From NCBI GenBank assembly GCA_051530055.1, contig CM121343.1:496001-560000 (forward strand): a DNA stretch of 64,000 bases, in the 5' to 3' direction. A program made the position numbers and the translations under genes. The DNA is from Neoechinorhynchus agilis. Taxonomy: Eukaryota; Acanthocephala. This document shows, piece after piece, positions 1 to 11,390 of the stretch (its first letter is position 1; every line of letters starts with the position of its first letter). The notes below the pieces were generated by a model that was not told the origin of the DNA, ran no database searches, and saw only the letters and a list, made by a program, of their open reading frames with translations.

Positions 1-1046
1 TTCATATTTTTCATCATTAAAAACGTTAATATGCATACATCGTCGATCCAAAAATGTGTTTGTATGAGGCGTATGAATAATAATAATAATCCAAAAATTA
101 CGTCCATTATAGCCCCGCCCAGAGCTAGTGGATCTGTGATCACTGAAACTCGGATTAAGTGCCATTTTTATACTAATCCATATTTTTGAAGATTGGCCAG
201 CCAACCTTTTAGATGAGTCATATGAATGACCGCAGTCGTATTGCTGAATCGATCATCCGTATTCGCGACAGGTTCGACATTGCTACCATATCTAATAGGC
301 GAGTATCTCTGATTTGCTCATTATCTGTTGATTATTTATGGGTTAATTCAAAGTTTACGATTTACTTTTCCATGTAGCCTTTTTAATTGACGAGCATTGC
401 TTTATGCTGTGTTGCAACGAGAAGGCTGATTTGCATCAAATCGAAGCTCACCGGGCATTAGATGGTGTAATGGAAATCGATTTTTTCGGTTTAGTCACCC
501 AAGCTATAGAATGCTTAATAAAAAAATTGCATATCGCAATAGGAAAACTTCGTAAATCGACTATAACCAATTTACACATTATTTCTTTTGTAATAATCCA
601 GTCTTTCAATATCTTATCAAGTTTCGTTGCTGGCCCCTTTAACAATCTAAATGGTATTTAGTTTTACTTTTACGATGGAATATTTGATCATCCAATTCTA
701 CGAGGTGTACACTTATGAACCGACTGATCGCCATTTACATTTATCCATTCTAAATATCGCTTCTGCTTTTTAGATCTGTGATTGTATTTGTAACAATAGT
801 TTTTCACCTATACTCTACTCGACACTTCGTTTCGCTATTTCGGGCATCGTGGTACAATCCGGGTTTTTTCTATATAGTTTTAAACCACTCAAATTATTGT
901 GTAAAACGAGAGCGAGCGCAATTCCATGATCTCATATGAAAAGCTCGTCAGTGTATTCTCTTGTGAACATTCAGCTCAAACTACGTTTTTATTAGAAAAG
1001 ATTTCTTGATCCAAACCAATAACTCTGTTTAAAACGAAAGTTTTGC
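1..1046. other. Left edge, no recognised gene
   Basis: I see no reading frame here that resembles a known protein. A short open stretch begins at an ATG near 222 (+) and is rich in Arg and Ile, but it has no recognisable domain and could be an exon of a gene that starts outside the window. The interval also holds the region downstream of the pyruvate kinase stop codon at 1047-1049. Confidence 0.4.
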
Positions 1047-2796
1047 TTATTCGCAATACATAATCCTAATCGTGTTAGTGCTCCCTACCCCTGTTCGCCA
1101 TCCGGTGACACATATCATTCCATCATTTTTGCGAACATAGCCAGATACTTTGGCCACTTGTATTGCCTTTTCTACCCTTCGATCAATGCTTATCATCCAC
1201 TGATCGCTTTGGGTTTCTTCACTATAAAATTTAGTTTGTCTGCCATTTCCGACATATTCCCCCTGTGGGGTACTTCGACCATCCTCGTAAAGTATCGGAT
1301 GACAACCTCTGTGAAGATTCAGTGCTCTAGCCGTCTTCTCATCTCTTGTCACTGCCAAAATCATTGCTTTGGGTTGGTACTTTGCAATGTTTCTCGCCGA
1401 TTGGCCAGTTGATGTTAAGACAATGATGATTGAAGCATTAAGACGGAAGGATGCTTCGACTGCAGCTACTGCGGCAGCATCTACTTTGTCGATTTCTTCC
1501 TATATCCACTTTTAGAGAAAGAAATCTACAAATTTACATGGTTGATTGGCGTTCCTGAATAGTTTCGGAGGCTTTCGAATCGATCTATGTAATTCATGCA
1601 GCGCTCGGCCTCTCTTGCGATGGCATCCATTAAGCTAACACATTGGATCGGATACTCACCTTTAGCAGTTTCACCACTCAGCATTACACAATCGGCCCCA
1701 TCCAGCACAGCATTGGCAACATCACTCACTTCAGCCCTTGTAGCTCTCGGGCGGTATGTCATTGATTCTAACATTTGTGTAGCACAAATGACCGGAATGC
1801 CAGCTAAATTACATTTTGATATAATGATCTTCTGAGCCACAAATACTTTTTGTGGCGGTATTTCGATTCCCATATCCCCTCGAGCTACCATGATTCCATC
1901 CGTTTCTTTTATAATTTCGTCAAGATTATCTAAACCTTGTTGATTTTCTAATTTAGCTATAATTTTAATATGCTTTCCATTTGGATGTTCGAGAAGTATT
2001 TTACGGATCTGCCTTATTGCTTCGGCGTCCCTAACAAAAGAAGCAAAAATGTAATCAATATTCATTTGCATGCCAAATCGAATATCCTCTACATCTTTAT
2101 CGGAAACAGCGGGTAAATCGACGGGAATATCAGGTAGGTTAATCCCCTTTCGACTTCCAAGCTTTCCACCATTAACGACTTCGCATCGCACTCTCCCATT
2201 AATCCTATCTACAGCCCGGACAACTAAATTAATCAAGCCATCATCGGCGTAAACATGATTCCCTGGTTCCAAAAGATTTGGCATTTTGTTGTAGGTCACA
2301 TATAGATTATCCTGTACGCTGGCTGACTCATAAGTTGCGTCCGTGGTAAAGGTGACACATTCTCCATCTCTTAAATTTATAAAGCCTTTCGGATCATCTT
2401 TCAGCAATCCGGTACGAATCTCTGGACCTTTTTGGCGGACAATCGCGGTCAAAGCGGATTCACCCTCATTCAAAAATGACCACGATAATCAGCTCTAGTA
2501 TCCAATGCTATAGCAATTGGTCTTACATCCAACCATCCTAACACCTTTTCTGCTTTTCGAATATTTTCGATACTTTCCCGATGGTACTCATGGGTGCCAT
2601 GCGAAAAATTTAACCTAGCAACATTCATGCCAGCATTCATTAGTTCGACAAGCATCTCCACATTTTGTGACGCTGGACCGAGGGTACAAATGATCCCCGT
2701 TCGTCGCGCAGATCCTATAGTCTCCCCACGTAGCTGTAATTGAGTCAAATGTTGAATAGTATTAACCGGTTGACCGCCGAAGATCGCTGAAGGCAT
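1047..2796 (-). CDS. pyk: Pyruvate kinase
   Basis: Catalyses phosphoenolpyruvate + ADP to pyruvate + ATP, the last step of glycolysis, in the cytosol. Three exons are seen: about 2497-2796, 1538-2431 and 1047-1499. Visible family blocks are ICTLGPAS and [10 protein letters not shown] near the N-terminus, KGPEIRTG, the active-site block [30 protein letters not shown], and a C-terminal domain ending in a VTGWR motif. The 38 nt intron at 1500-1537 is GT-AG. The first intron (about 2432-2496) does not fit GT-AG without adding residues to the near-invariant [11 protein letters not shown] block. The start is the ATG at 2796, which gives a normal N-terminus. About 15 residues between the HPILYEDG block and IDRRV look longer than usual. 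Family identity is certain; the exact ends of intron 1 are inferred. Confidence 0.95.
2432..2496 (-). other. Non-GT-AG hairpin intron in pyruvate kinase
   Basis: Removing about 65 nt joins IALDT to KGPEIRTG, the exact family sequence. On the coding strand the 5' part reads CTGATTATCGTGGTCA, and near the 3' end lies TGACCGCGATTGTCCG, an imperfect inverted repeat (about 12 of 16 positions). The alternative GT-AG choice leaves a four-residue insertion in an almost invariant motif. The boundary is ambiguous by 1-2 nt. Confidence 0.6.
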
Positions 2797-3445
2797 TGTG
2801 TTGGAGGTGGTTTAGGTTGTGAGTTTAGCACCGTGTCCGTATTAGATCTATATTAATAGCTTTTCCGTGCTCCTAGTGGTGCTGACTAGTGACACGTTTT
2901 ATCTTAGAGGGTAAGAGCTATTTTTACTCTTGGTTCTGTATGGGAAACTCTCATACATCTAGAGGATGTGGAATCGTAGTTAACGTACGTGCCGCTGGGA
3001 TGCATGTCAATTCTCGTGATCCAGTAAATTCGCATAGATGAAGCCATTTCCCAAGCAACCATGCACCACGTTTGACGGAGTAATGAGCAGCGATCCACAT
3101 TTTCTCGTAGCACTGTGCTGCGATGATAGTGTGGCAGAATAAAGCCAATCCAACACATAACGCTCTATTGATTTCTGTAACCCATACGCTCGCGCGCGCG
3201 CCAAAATCTAGAGCCTCAAATCACTGACTCGGCATATTCAAATGTTAAACAGCATTCAACGATTTTATCGTCTTTTGGCGAATTTAGTGCAGAATCAAAA
3301 AGTGTGTCAGTCATTGAAGCATTATAATAAAGAAATTCCGAACCTTCTTTTTTTGCTTACTCGGCTTGTACAGTTACCTAAAAATACTATCTTGTAAAGA
3401 AATTGTTCATGTTTATCTATATGTTCTTTGGCGATTAGAAGAATA

Positions 3446-3560
3446 GATATTGATTTATTAATTCTCAATATTTCGTCCATCTCGTCCCACTTCAACTTTC
3501 AAACAACCTGAAGAAGACTGACGAAATATTTTTGAATTAATAAATCAATATCTGTTTGCA
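3446..3560. repeat. Foldback repeat with CTGAAGAAG/CGAAATATT core
   Basis: Arms of about 33 bp face each other: the left arm contains GATATTGATTTATTAATTC and ATATTTCGTC, and the right arm contains the reverse complements GACGAAATAT and GAATTAATAAATCAATATC. The loop carries CCTGAAGAAG. The same core recurs at 3836, 20975, 27350 and 53730, so this is one member of a dispersed family. Confidence 0.75.
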
Positions 3561-3779
3561 TCTAGCGTAAAAAAAGGATTTATTACTTCCAATATTTAGG
3601 CACAATCTTATACATTTATGAGGCTATATTCATTCGCTGGGTAGAAACAGTTGAAGAGAGAATAAGGCGGATTTTAAACTAAATCTTAGTGCAATTTGAA
3701 TGTAATCATATCCCACGTGTGTTTTTAGGCCTTGATAAACGAGTACAAGATTGTGTCGCCGGTGTATTGGAATCAATAA

Positions 3780-3912
3780 GTCCTTTTATTTGTTCTTTGG
3801 TGATTATCAAAATAGAGACTGTTTTATTGATCTTAATATTTCGTCTGTTTGATCGGACTTCTTCAGGTTGTTAGTAATAGTCGCTTGACCAAAGAACAAA
3901 TAAAACCTTTTA
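3780..3912. repeat. Foldback repeat, second member
   Basis: TTTTATTTGTTCTTTGGT at the left is answered by the inverted ACCAAAGAACAAATAAAA at the right. The interior contains ATATTTCGTC and GACTTCTTCAGG, the same core as the foldback at 3446-3560. Confidence 0.7.
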
Positions 3913-4872
3913 ATTTCTACGCCGAATACAAACGTGAACGATTCAATCACCAAAGGACACAAAAATACTTTACCTGCAGTAGATTGAGGACAATATTTGA
4001 ACTGAGAATAGTTTTAGACCTCTCTCATTTTAGTTTGACTTTTGGTTTTCGATCGACTTATGCTAATCTTAGAACTCCTCAGGACGTTGATTAGATTCAA
4101 TGATGGTTTGCTGGTCTGTGATATAAGCGTTGCATATCTGATAGCCATTCAGCTCTGAGTGTTTATCATCGTCGCTTGGTTGCAACATAAACATCTACAT
4201 AGTTTCTATGAAGCTTGCCGGCGGGGCACTCTATTGAAGGAAAGCAATTTTAGCTATAGATTTTTATGATTCTAACTAAACTGAAGCTATCAGTCAAAGT
4301 ATTAATTGTCTCGTCACACTGATGGATAAGTTAACTACACCAAACAAAATACTGTTTTTTTGCGGTAATTATTTGCTAGTTTCATTTGGCTATTATGGTA
4401 ATCTAAAAAATTAGTTTTCGATAATGTGAGGTTCTACATATATGTTGTTGTTGAATAATTGAAAAGTAATTCGTCGTTGTTGTTGTTGTTGTTGGTTTTT
4501 TTTGTAATGAAAATTTGCAAGTACTCATTATCACCAAGTGTTTTTTTTAGCAACAGATACAAGAAGGAAGGAAAACTATGCGATCACAGTGCAAGTTTGC
4601 TTTGTAAGTATTAAATTGTAGCGATGGCATTGATTCTGCGAATCTGTATTTGTTCCCACATCCTGCAACCATCACTTGGTCAGGAGGATACATCTTTGAA
4701 TACGTTGTGTGCGCGATATGGAACTGGCAAAGAATAGAAACTGCATAATTGCTGCAAGCCAAGCATAAGACGTACACGTATACTGACACGGGGCTTTTGC
4801 ATCGAAGCCGAGACAGATGAATTGCTTGGACCCATCAGGATTAGGCAATGCGCACGGATATCAACATCTTGC

Positions 4873-4890
4873 CATTTATATAAAAGGATA
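4873..4890 (+). promoter_or_regulatory. TATA box of the actin gene
   Basis: TTTATATAAAAGG lies about 90 bp upstream of the actin ATG, a normal spacing for a core promoter. A pyrimidine/AG site (GCGTTGCAG) also lies 8 nt before the ATG, so the mature 5' end might be made by splicing and not by initiation alone. Confidence 0.6.
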
Positions 4891-4970
4891 GGAAATGTTT
4901 GGGTCTTAGATACTGTCGCCGTTACAACTTATACCGCTTCTAGAAAGCAGTACGCGTTGCAGAAGACGAA

Positions 4971-6101
4971 ATGGCCGATGAGGATGTTGCCGCCGTAGTA
5001 ATCGATAATGGTTCAGGCGTCTGCAAGGCTGGGTTCGCCGGAGACGACGCACCTAGAGTCGTTTTTCCATCAATTGTTGGACGACCTAGATATCAAGCTG
5101 TTATGGTTGGGATGGGTCAGAAGGATTCTTATGTCGGGGATGAAGCTCAAAGCAAACGAGGGATTTTAACACTTAAATATCCAATCGAACATGGTATTAT
5201 TACTAATTGGGATGACATGGAAAAGGTGTGGCATCATACGTTCTACAATGAACTTCGAGTGGCTCCAGAAGAGCATCCTACTCTGCACACAGAGGCACCT
5301 CTAAATCCAAAGGTCAACAGGGAAAAGATGACCCAAATAATGTTTGAAACCTTTAATGCACCAGCGATGTATGTCGCCATTCAGGCCGTCCTTTCTTTAT
5401 ACGCCTCAGGGCGAACAACTGGAGTCGTACTTGACTCCGGTGATGGCGTAACGCATACGGTTCCGATCTATGAAGGTTATGCCCTTCCTCATGCTATTCT
5501 ACGGTTAGACCTTGCTGGACGCGACCTTACCGATTATATGATGAAAATAATGACCGAACGTGGGTACGCTTTTGTTACTTCAGCGGAAAGAGAAATCGTA
5601 AGGGATGTCAAGGAAAAATTGTGCTATGTTGCACTTGATTTCGAGCAGGAAATATCCATTGCTGCAGCGTCGTCATCCCTAGAGAAAAGTTACGAATTAC
5701 CCGATGGACAAGTAATTACCGTCGGAAACGAACGATTTAGATGTCCCGAGGCGCTTTTTCAACCATCGTTCGTTGGAATGGAGATTGCTGGCGTGCATGA
5801 AACTACTTTTAACTCCATTATGCGCTGTGATATAGACATTCGCAAAGATCTCTATGCCAATACCGTTTTGTCAGGTGGAAGCAGCATGTATCCTGGAATC
5901 GCTGACCGAATGCAAAAGGAAATGACTGCTCTTGCGCCAAGCACTATTAAAATCAAGATTATTGCTCCACCTGAACGCAAATACTCTGTGTGGATAGGAG
6001 GATCCATTCTCGCTTCTTTGTCCACTTTTCAGTCAATGTGGATCTCGAAAGACGAATACGATGAAAGTGGACCTTCAATCGTTCACAGGAAATGTTTTTA
6101 A
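4971..6101 (+). CDS. act: Actin, cytoplasmic type, intronless
   Basis: A single uninterrupted frame of 376 codons, the usual length for cytoplasmic actin. Actin forms the filaments of the cytoskeleton and binds ATP. It starts [16 protein letters not shown], with the phosphate-binding loop and GFAGDDAPR, and ends in the classical [11 protein letters not shown]. Nucleotide-binding and subdomain motifs are intact ([36 protein letters not shown]). It is somewhat diverged from typical animal actins, for example [12 protein letters not shown] where most have HQGVMVGMGQ, and [10 protein letters not shown] where most have [10 protein letters not shown]. The lack of introns contrasts with neighbouring genes and could reflect either a retrocopy or intron loss; the TATA box argues that it is a live gene. 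Confidence 0.97.
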   Translation: MADEDVAAVVIDNGSGVCKAGFAGDDAPRVVFPSIVGRPRYQAVMVGMGQKDSYVGDEAQSKRGILTLKYPIEHGIITNWDDMEKVWHHTFYNELRVAPEEHPTLHTEAPLNPKVNREKMTQIMFETFNAPAMYVAIQAVLSLYASGRTTGVVLDSGDGVTHTVPIYEGYALPHAILRLDLAGRDLTDYMMKIMTERGYAFVTSAEREIVRDVKEKLCYVALDFEQEISIAAASSSLEKSYELPDGQVITVGNERFRCPEALFQPSFVGMEIAGVHETTFNSIMRCDIDIRKDLYANTVLSGGSSMYPGIADRMQKEMTALAPSTIKIKIIAPPERKYSVWIGGSILASLSTFQSMWISKDEYDESGPSIVHRKCF

Positions 6102-6212
6102 GATGGTTATTCTTGTGGTGATCTTTTTTTAACTTTAAGACATATTTTATTTTCGAGGCGCTTAATTTTCGCACTTCGCCCACTTCAATGCTTATAGATA
6201 AACCATTTCACT

Positions 6213-7870
6213 ATGACCTTTTTAGCTTCTGATGGAAAACAATCGGAATGCAGTATAGGAAATGGCTTATTGGGACCATGGGCAATACTCGTAAGTGACA
6301 ATGATCAAATGAATTTGACGATAGACACAGCAAATGAAACGGAAAAGTGAGTTTGTAATTTAGTAAATCGCTCATATGATAAGCGATTTTAGTTCTGAAT
6401 GGACATTTGATCAAGCAATTCGAAGAGCGCAAAGTAATCTAATGTGTAAGTTCTTCTCAAGGTTATTTGTGACACCTTTTACACTGATTATAAATTCGCG
6501 TAATATTTAATTAGCTTACCTGCGTGCTGATTAACACAGTCTTGATTTAGTACAAACCTAATAGTAACTTCGTTTGTGTCGCTAAAGATTTTGTCGCCTG
6601 AAAATAAGCTTTATCGTAAAATGCATGCATCAAATGATTTAAATCTCTACCCGGCTAAAAAACTTAGAAATTTAAGAAAATGCTTTCATCGTAATTTCTA
6701 CTAAATTTATTAAGTATTTATTTTGCCTCTCGGCGAACTAAAGAAAAATGATTTAATTTTAACTTAATGTTTCGTCCTCTACGTGGAACTTCTTCAAAAT
6801 TCCCATCTCTTTAACATCTAGGCAAGTTCAAACATTCGCTCGCATCGAATGAGTTCAACACAAAGACGCCGCAAAACGATTGCGCCAACTTAAGTAATAA
6901 TATGAGGGTATGTGGAACAATAAATACTTCAACTGTTGTCTCTCAAGAACATCTAGGAATTGCAAAATTATGTACTACAATCTATCGCGTATTATTTTTA
7001 TGGATTTGAACAATTGACGAGTGTTCGAAAACAGGAGGAATTGGAATTTATCAATTACATTATATGTTTAATTAACGAGAGAAGTGCATACATATAGATC
7101 AATGCTGATTGTATAGTTCAAAATATTTAATTTATTAGAGGACTGCTGCAATAACGGCTTGAATGATGATATCACAAGTATTCAATCGATCACGGCACCG
7201 GATAGCGTAGAGGAGCCGCCATTTAGTATTAGAGGTCGCGACGGACAGTGCTTTGGGACCTTGCCATTTAAGGATCTGACAAAACTGTTCCCAGCGACTG
7301 AGAAATGCATTTTAACCGAATCAAATCTTGAAAGTCAACAATGCAAATCTAGCTCAGGTAAATTTCCCAAAAGAACCCTCAGCGAGATGCAATAATATTT
7401 GTAATGTAAATCCTTCAGTTAGGAGATCCAAGTCACTTACGATTGACATTTGGCCTGCTGAACTTAAAACCAAGGGCACTTTTACAACAAATAAATATTT
7501 AAGACAGGAAACGACTGTGCAGACAGACACACAAATGTTCATTCTAAGCTTTGAACCAGAAAATTACTGGAACAGAAAGGTCTTAGACCTGGAACGATGG
7601 ATGAAGGATTCCGTCACATCAGATGATGCTGCCAATGATGCAAACTATAACTTTATTAAGAGCTTAGCTTACGAAGTTGAATGGTCAACTGATTACGAAA
7701 AAGATCCTTGGCTCTACAACGTTATGAGAAAGGTTTCTATCCTCTGGGATATATCAACCAGTGACATCAATAGAGTGTGCGAAAAGGTAATGCATTTTTT
7801 GTGATTTTTATCGATAAAATACTGCTCAAAAAGATAAGCTTGCTTTTAGGCTTTTATAAAGCAAGAATGA
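6213..7870 (+). CDS. Unrecognised six-exon gene
   Basis: I do not recognise this protein. Six exons join in frame with GT-AG introns: 6213-6346, 6393-6445, 6822-6907, 7141-7357, 7419-7786 and 7850-7870 (stop TGA). The product is about 290 residues, has no clear signal peptide or membrane segment, and contains a cysteine-bearing central part (DCCNNGL, GRDGQCFGTL) and a more conserved-looking C-terminal half (IDIWPAELK, FEPENYWNRKVLDLERWM, AYEVEWSTDYEKDPWLYNV). Consistent phase across five introns makes it a real gene. The start is uncertain: the ATG at 6213 is followed by a possible splice acceptor (CTTTTTAG, to 6224), so the true first exon could lie elsewhere. The intron at 6347-6392 contains a small hairpin (AATCGCT/AGCGATT). 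Confidence 0.7.
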
Positions 7871-8893
7871 CAATCGAAGGGAAAAACAATTCCGCCATGG
7901 TTTGTGATGATGAGACTTGCGCTGAAATTCGCTCGACTATTAATTTAATGTAATTTTGGAATTAAATGTGCCATTTTAGATCTAGTTTGGTTTTATTAAA
8001 GCGGTACGTGTTGATAATAAATCGGTCGATGATAAGGAACGAAATATATTGATTGTAGCATTTTTCTTAGATAATTGTTGGGTAATAAGGACGTTCTATA
8101 ATTTTAAGCATTTTCTTTCCCAATAAATGAATCACTCAGATTTACTCAATGGTGAGCAGCATAAGATAAGCAAACCTATTATCAGATTTCATCGCATTCA
8201 TGTAGTAGAAGATTCTGGTTTTACCGAGTATCGACAGTTTGGATAACTGTTTTTTTACTAATGTGCATCTCGAGGAGGATCATAGCCTAAAATAGGGGAC
8301 GTTGAACAATCCTAAAATCACATCTTTGACCGTTGTCCATTCCGTCAATTTGTATCATTAGAATTTTTATTAATGATGTCCGTAAAGCAATTGTGGCTCT
8401 ATTTAGGTGGGACCTGTTCGAGTCTAAAATTCCGATAGATTGAGAGCATGAAATATACAATAATGTTTCTAATAGTGCGTCTCCGACACATTAGTTTTAG
8501 ATGGAATTTTCAATGTTTGATTTGAAATTTAAATACGAGATGTAAGACATGTTCAATTTTATGTTGACTAATCAGTCACTTAATTTAGTCTGTTTTAGGA
8601 TAGGAATAAAATTTAAGTGCTTTGAAAATCTTCTTAGTTATAGAGATTAAGTGGTGATTATTAGTAAAGCTGACTGATGTGTGCTCGTCGATATAGACCA
8701 TAAAAATCACAGTGAATGAATTTCTGTGCTTGGAATAACTAAAACTGCATCGATCTTTTTTTGTAATTGAAAACGGAAAAGTAACTTTGTGTTTTTAGAC
8801 CTAGACGCGGGTTCGCCGTGCTTTAAAGCTTCTCTGACTATAATCACTGCCATCACGCCCTCATTTGTCAAAAAGTAATTATCTCAATTATTT
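7871..8893. other. Intergenic, nothing recognised
   Basis: About 1 kb of AT-rich sequence between the 3' ends of two convergent genes. I see no coding frame, repeat or RNA gene that I can support. Confidence 0.5.
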
Positions 8894-10600
8894 TTATTGA
8901 GCAATTCCTTTGCAGTAAACGCATATCATGGGATCGTGTCCAGGTTGATCGATATATTGGCACATCGTTTTAGTCACTACTTCTGGACATATATTATCAG
9001 GATGGATCATAAAAGGCGGTTGCAACATTGGAGGACATGGTTCGGAATAGACACTTGCGTATGCCATTGGATCCGAGAAATACGATGCAGCATAGTCGTG
9101 AAATGTTTCCTGTGGCACAATTGGAACAAAATTTTCGGACGCTTGTAAATGTCCGGCTGAAAATTGACTGGATGAAAACGCGGAATCCGAGTAAAAATTT
9201 TGTTGTGTAAAATTTTCATTCGTGCCTCCAATTTGTTCATGTGCAAACCCATCCATTCCGCCGGCCATTCCTTGAAGTGGCAAAAGTCCAACGTTGTGTC
9301 CCTGATGACTGTATTGTTGAGCAAATGTGCTTTCAGCCTCAGCCAATGTCATCCCTCCCTGCATCAACCGCATAATTTCTTGTTGATCTTCATAATAAAT
9401 ATCAGCACCAGCATGAGCATGTCCAGCAGGCGGTACACAAGCACCTTGAACACCATAGTGACTCATAGCGGCTTGCACATAGTGGGAATCGGCTAATTGA
9501 CTTCCATGGACGGATACATATTGACTGGGATCTGCTGTGACTACTCCAAGATGTTGAATTCGTTTGTGGATTTGCACTTGAGGTTCTGTCCATCTAATTA
9601 TGGTATTCTTTTCAATTGGCGCAGGAGGAAGATCTGGAGCTCTTTGATATATGATTCGTCTCTTAACTTGTGGATATGGAAGCCATTTCTCGATTATTAC
9701 TTTTCGTGGTTTTGGTGGTATTGGAGGCAACTTTTCTATAATTACTTTTCGCGGAGGAGGTGGAGGTGGTGCAATTATCTTATGAATGACCTTTGGCGGT
9801 GGCATTACTGGTGGAGCCGGTGGTCTCTCTCGTATTATAAGTGGAGGTGGTGTTCTCGGTCTCGGTGGTTGTTGTCTCACATAAATAGGCGGAGCTGCCG
9901 GTGGAGCTGGTGGACGAACCTCTTTGATTATAACTGGCGGCGCAGGGGGTGGTGTAGGCGGTTTCAGGCACCGAATAGTTATGTTTTGATCGTATTGCAC
10001 AGGTTGATCGGGGTGCTTGACGATTACTGTAGGACAAGGATCCTTATTTACTGGATAACGAGATATGTCCAACTTGGACGACTGATGATGATGCATTTGT
10101 GAGGCCCCACCTTGCATTCCCATTTCAGATACAGCAGGAAAACGTGGGCCAGAATTTGTATCGGTACCCATTGTCACAGTCATTTGATGTACACTTGTTG
10201 ATTTTTGTTTGTTTTCATAATAATTTCCACTTAATGGTGAAGGGACAGCACTGCGTGGCCTGATTATTGAGGCTGCCATGGGTTCCGCGCCGGATGATGT
10301 AGCAACATGTTCATAGAACGCGCCTGATGTTTGGTCATTATAAAAACCTTCAGCGTTTGCAGTGTCCCCTTGGCGCATCGTGTGAGTCGATACCGTTTCT
10401 GTGAATTCTGCGGAAACGGGTGATTGGTTTAACGATTTTAACTCAGTAAATTGCCGTTCACTCATGCTTCCACTATTTGATCCAGAATAACCAACAAAGT
10501 CCGTAGCCGTTTCTTGGATTTCACCGCTTGTCCAAGTTCCTTGCCTTGTATCCCTCGTATCGTCTGAAGCGGAATCCTCAGAAGTACTTTTTTGGCTCAT
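8894..10600 (-). CDS. Proline-rich repeat protein, filament-like, intronless
   Basis: One frame of 568 codons. Residues 1-180 are Ser/Thr/Glu rich. Residues about 210-335 consist of repeated blocks of a hydrophobic-charged strand followed by proline clusters (VIIKEVRPPAPP, PLIIRERPPAPP, KVIIEKLPPIPPKPR, KVIIEKWLPYPQVKRRIIY), then a segment TIIRWTEPQ and HLGVVTADPSQYVSVHGS. The C-terminal 200 residues are Gln/His/Met rich and end with a short cysteine-containing tail. There is no signal peptide or membrane segment. The repeat style recalls alveolin-type cytoskeletal proteins, but this is similarity of pattern only; I cannot assign a family. The stop codon overlaps the AATAAA signal (CAATAAAAA), so the 3' UTR must be very short. 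Confidence 0.85.
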   Translation of the reverse strand: MSQKSTSEDSASDDTRDTRQGTWTSGEIQETATDFVGYSGSNSGSMSERQFTELKSLNQSPVSAEFTETVSTHTMRQGDTANAEGFYNDQTSGAFYEHVATSSGAEPMAASIIRPRSAVPSPLSGNYYENKQKSTSVHQMTVTMGTDTNSGPRFPAVSEMGMQGGASQMHHHQSSKLDISRYPVNKDPCPTVIVKHPDQPVQYDQNITIRCLKPPTPPPAPPVIIKEVRPPAPPAAPPIYVRQQPPRPRTPPPLIIRERPPAPPVMPPPKVIHKIIAPPPPPPRKVIIEKLPPIPPKPRKVIIEKWLPYPQVKRRIIYQRAPDLPPAPIEKNTIIRWTEPQVQIHKRIQHLGVVTADPSQYVSVHGSQLADSHYVQAAMSHYGVQGACVPPAGHAHAGADIYYEDQQEIMRLMQGGMTLAEAESTFAQQYSHQGHNVGLLPLQGMAGGMDGFAHEQIGGTNENFTQQNFYSDSAFSSSQFSAGHLQASENFVPIVPQETFHDYAASYFSDPMAYASVYSEPCPPMLQPPFMIHPDNICPEVVTKTMCQYIDQPGHDPMICVYCKGIAQ

Positions 10601-11390
10601 TTTTGATTCGTTGAATAAGCTTCCAACTGTGTTTCGCTTGTTCTACCAAACCGCCCGCTGATTTTTGCTGTTTGATCTAAAAATTAAACAATATAAGGTT
10701 TATGTCGAATTCAAAAATGAGAGGGAGAGAGTAGGAGTGCGGTATGCCTAGTCAGCTCTCTGATTCATTTTGAGCTTCTTGGTTATTTGATCAAAATTTC
10801 TCCGGAAAGGTTGCACAGGAAAAGGATCCGTCACTGAACTCATATGGGTCTCTCATCATAAGTATAATGAATCATACCACCATTTTCACACGAGACACAT
10901 TCCCCTTAAATGCGAAATTGATGCATCTACTTGCAAATCACCTTCACTAAAACAATTTCTTAAATGACTATTTCTCTAACCGATCGGTAACTCTCATGTT
11001 TCCGCCACTTTTCAATACCATTTTGACAAAATGTATGTCCATTTCTCACCATAAAAAAGGTGAACGAGTCAAAGAACCGTTTAAATATTCCTGCTCATTC
11101 CCAGAGAAATCTAGACGGCAATTTGAATGAACTTGAGAGTGTCGAACTCAAAATAAAAGGTGTTTAAAGAGAGAGCTGGTGAAAGGGCGTTATATAAAAA
11201 TGTTGAGCACATCGCAAAAATAATGACTAAACAATTGCGGTGCGGCTTCGTCGTTCTTCTTCTAGGCTTGAATATGTCTAAATAGTGTTGCTGGTGCGAA
11301 TTATTTGTGTTTTTTTATGTTGTGATAAGTTCGCAGCAACAAGTTGTGGGTTCAAGGAACGATAAAAGTAGATGAATTTATTTAAAACCT
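10601..11390. other. Intergenic, nothing recognised
   Basis: Presumed promoter and 5' region of the proline-rich gene on the right-to-left strand, plus the 3' end of IDO. For IDO an AATAAA (coding strand) lies about 12 nt after the stop, near 11375. No other feature is supported. Confidence 0.5.

Larger units (their letters stand above)
2797..4870. other. Intergenic region with dispersed repeats, no gene seen
   Basis: No supported coding sequence. Contents include a short alternating CG tract near 3191, two foldback repeats (3446-3560 and 3780-3912), a partial copy near 3558-3640 of the dispersed repeat seen around 25.2 and 28.5 kb, and short GTT and T runs near 4447-4505. The right end leads into the actin promoter. 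Confidence 0.5.
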
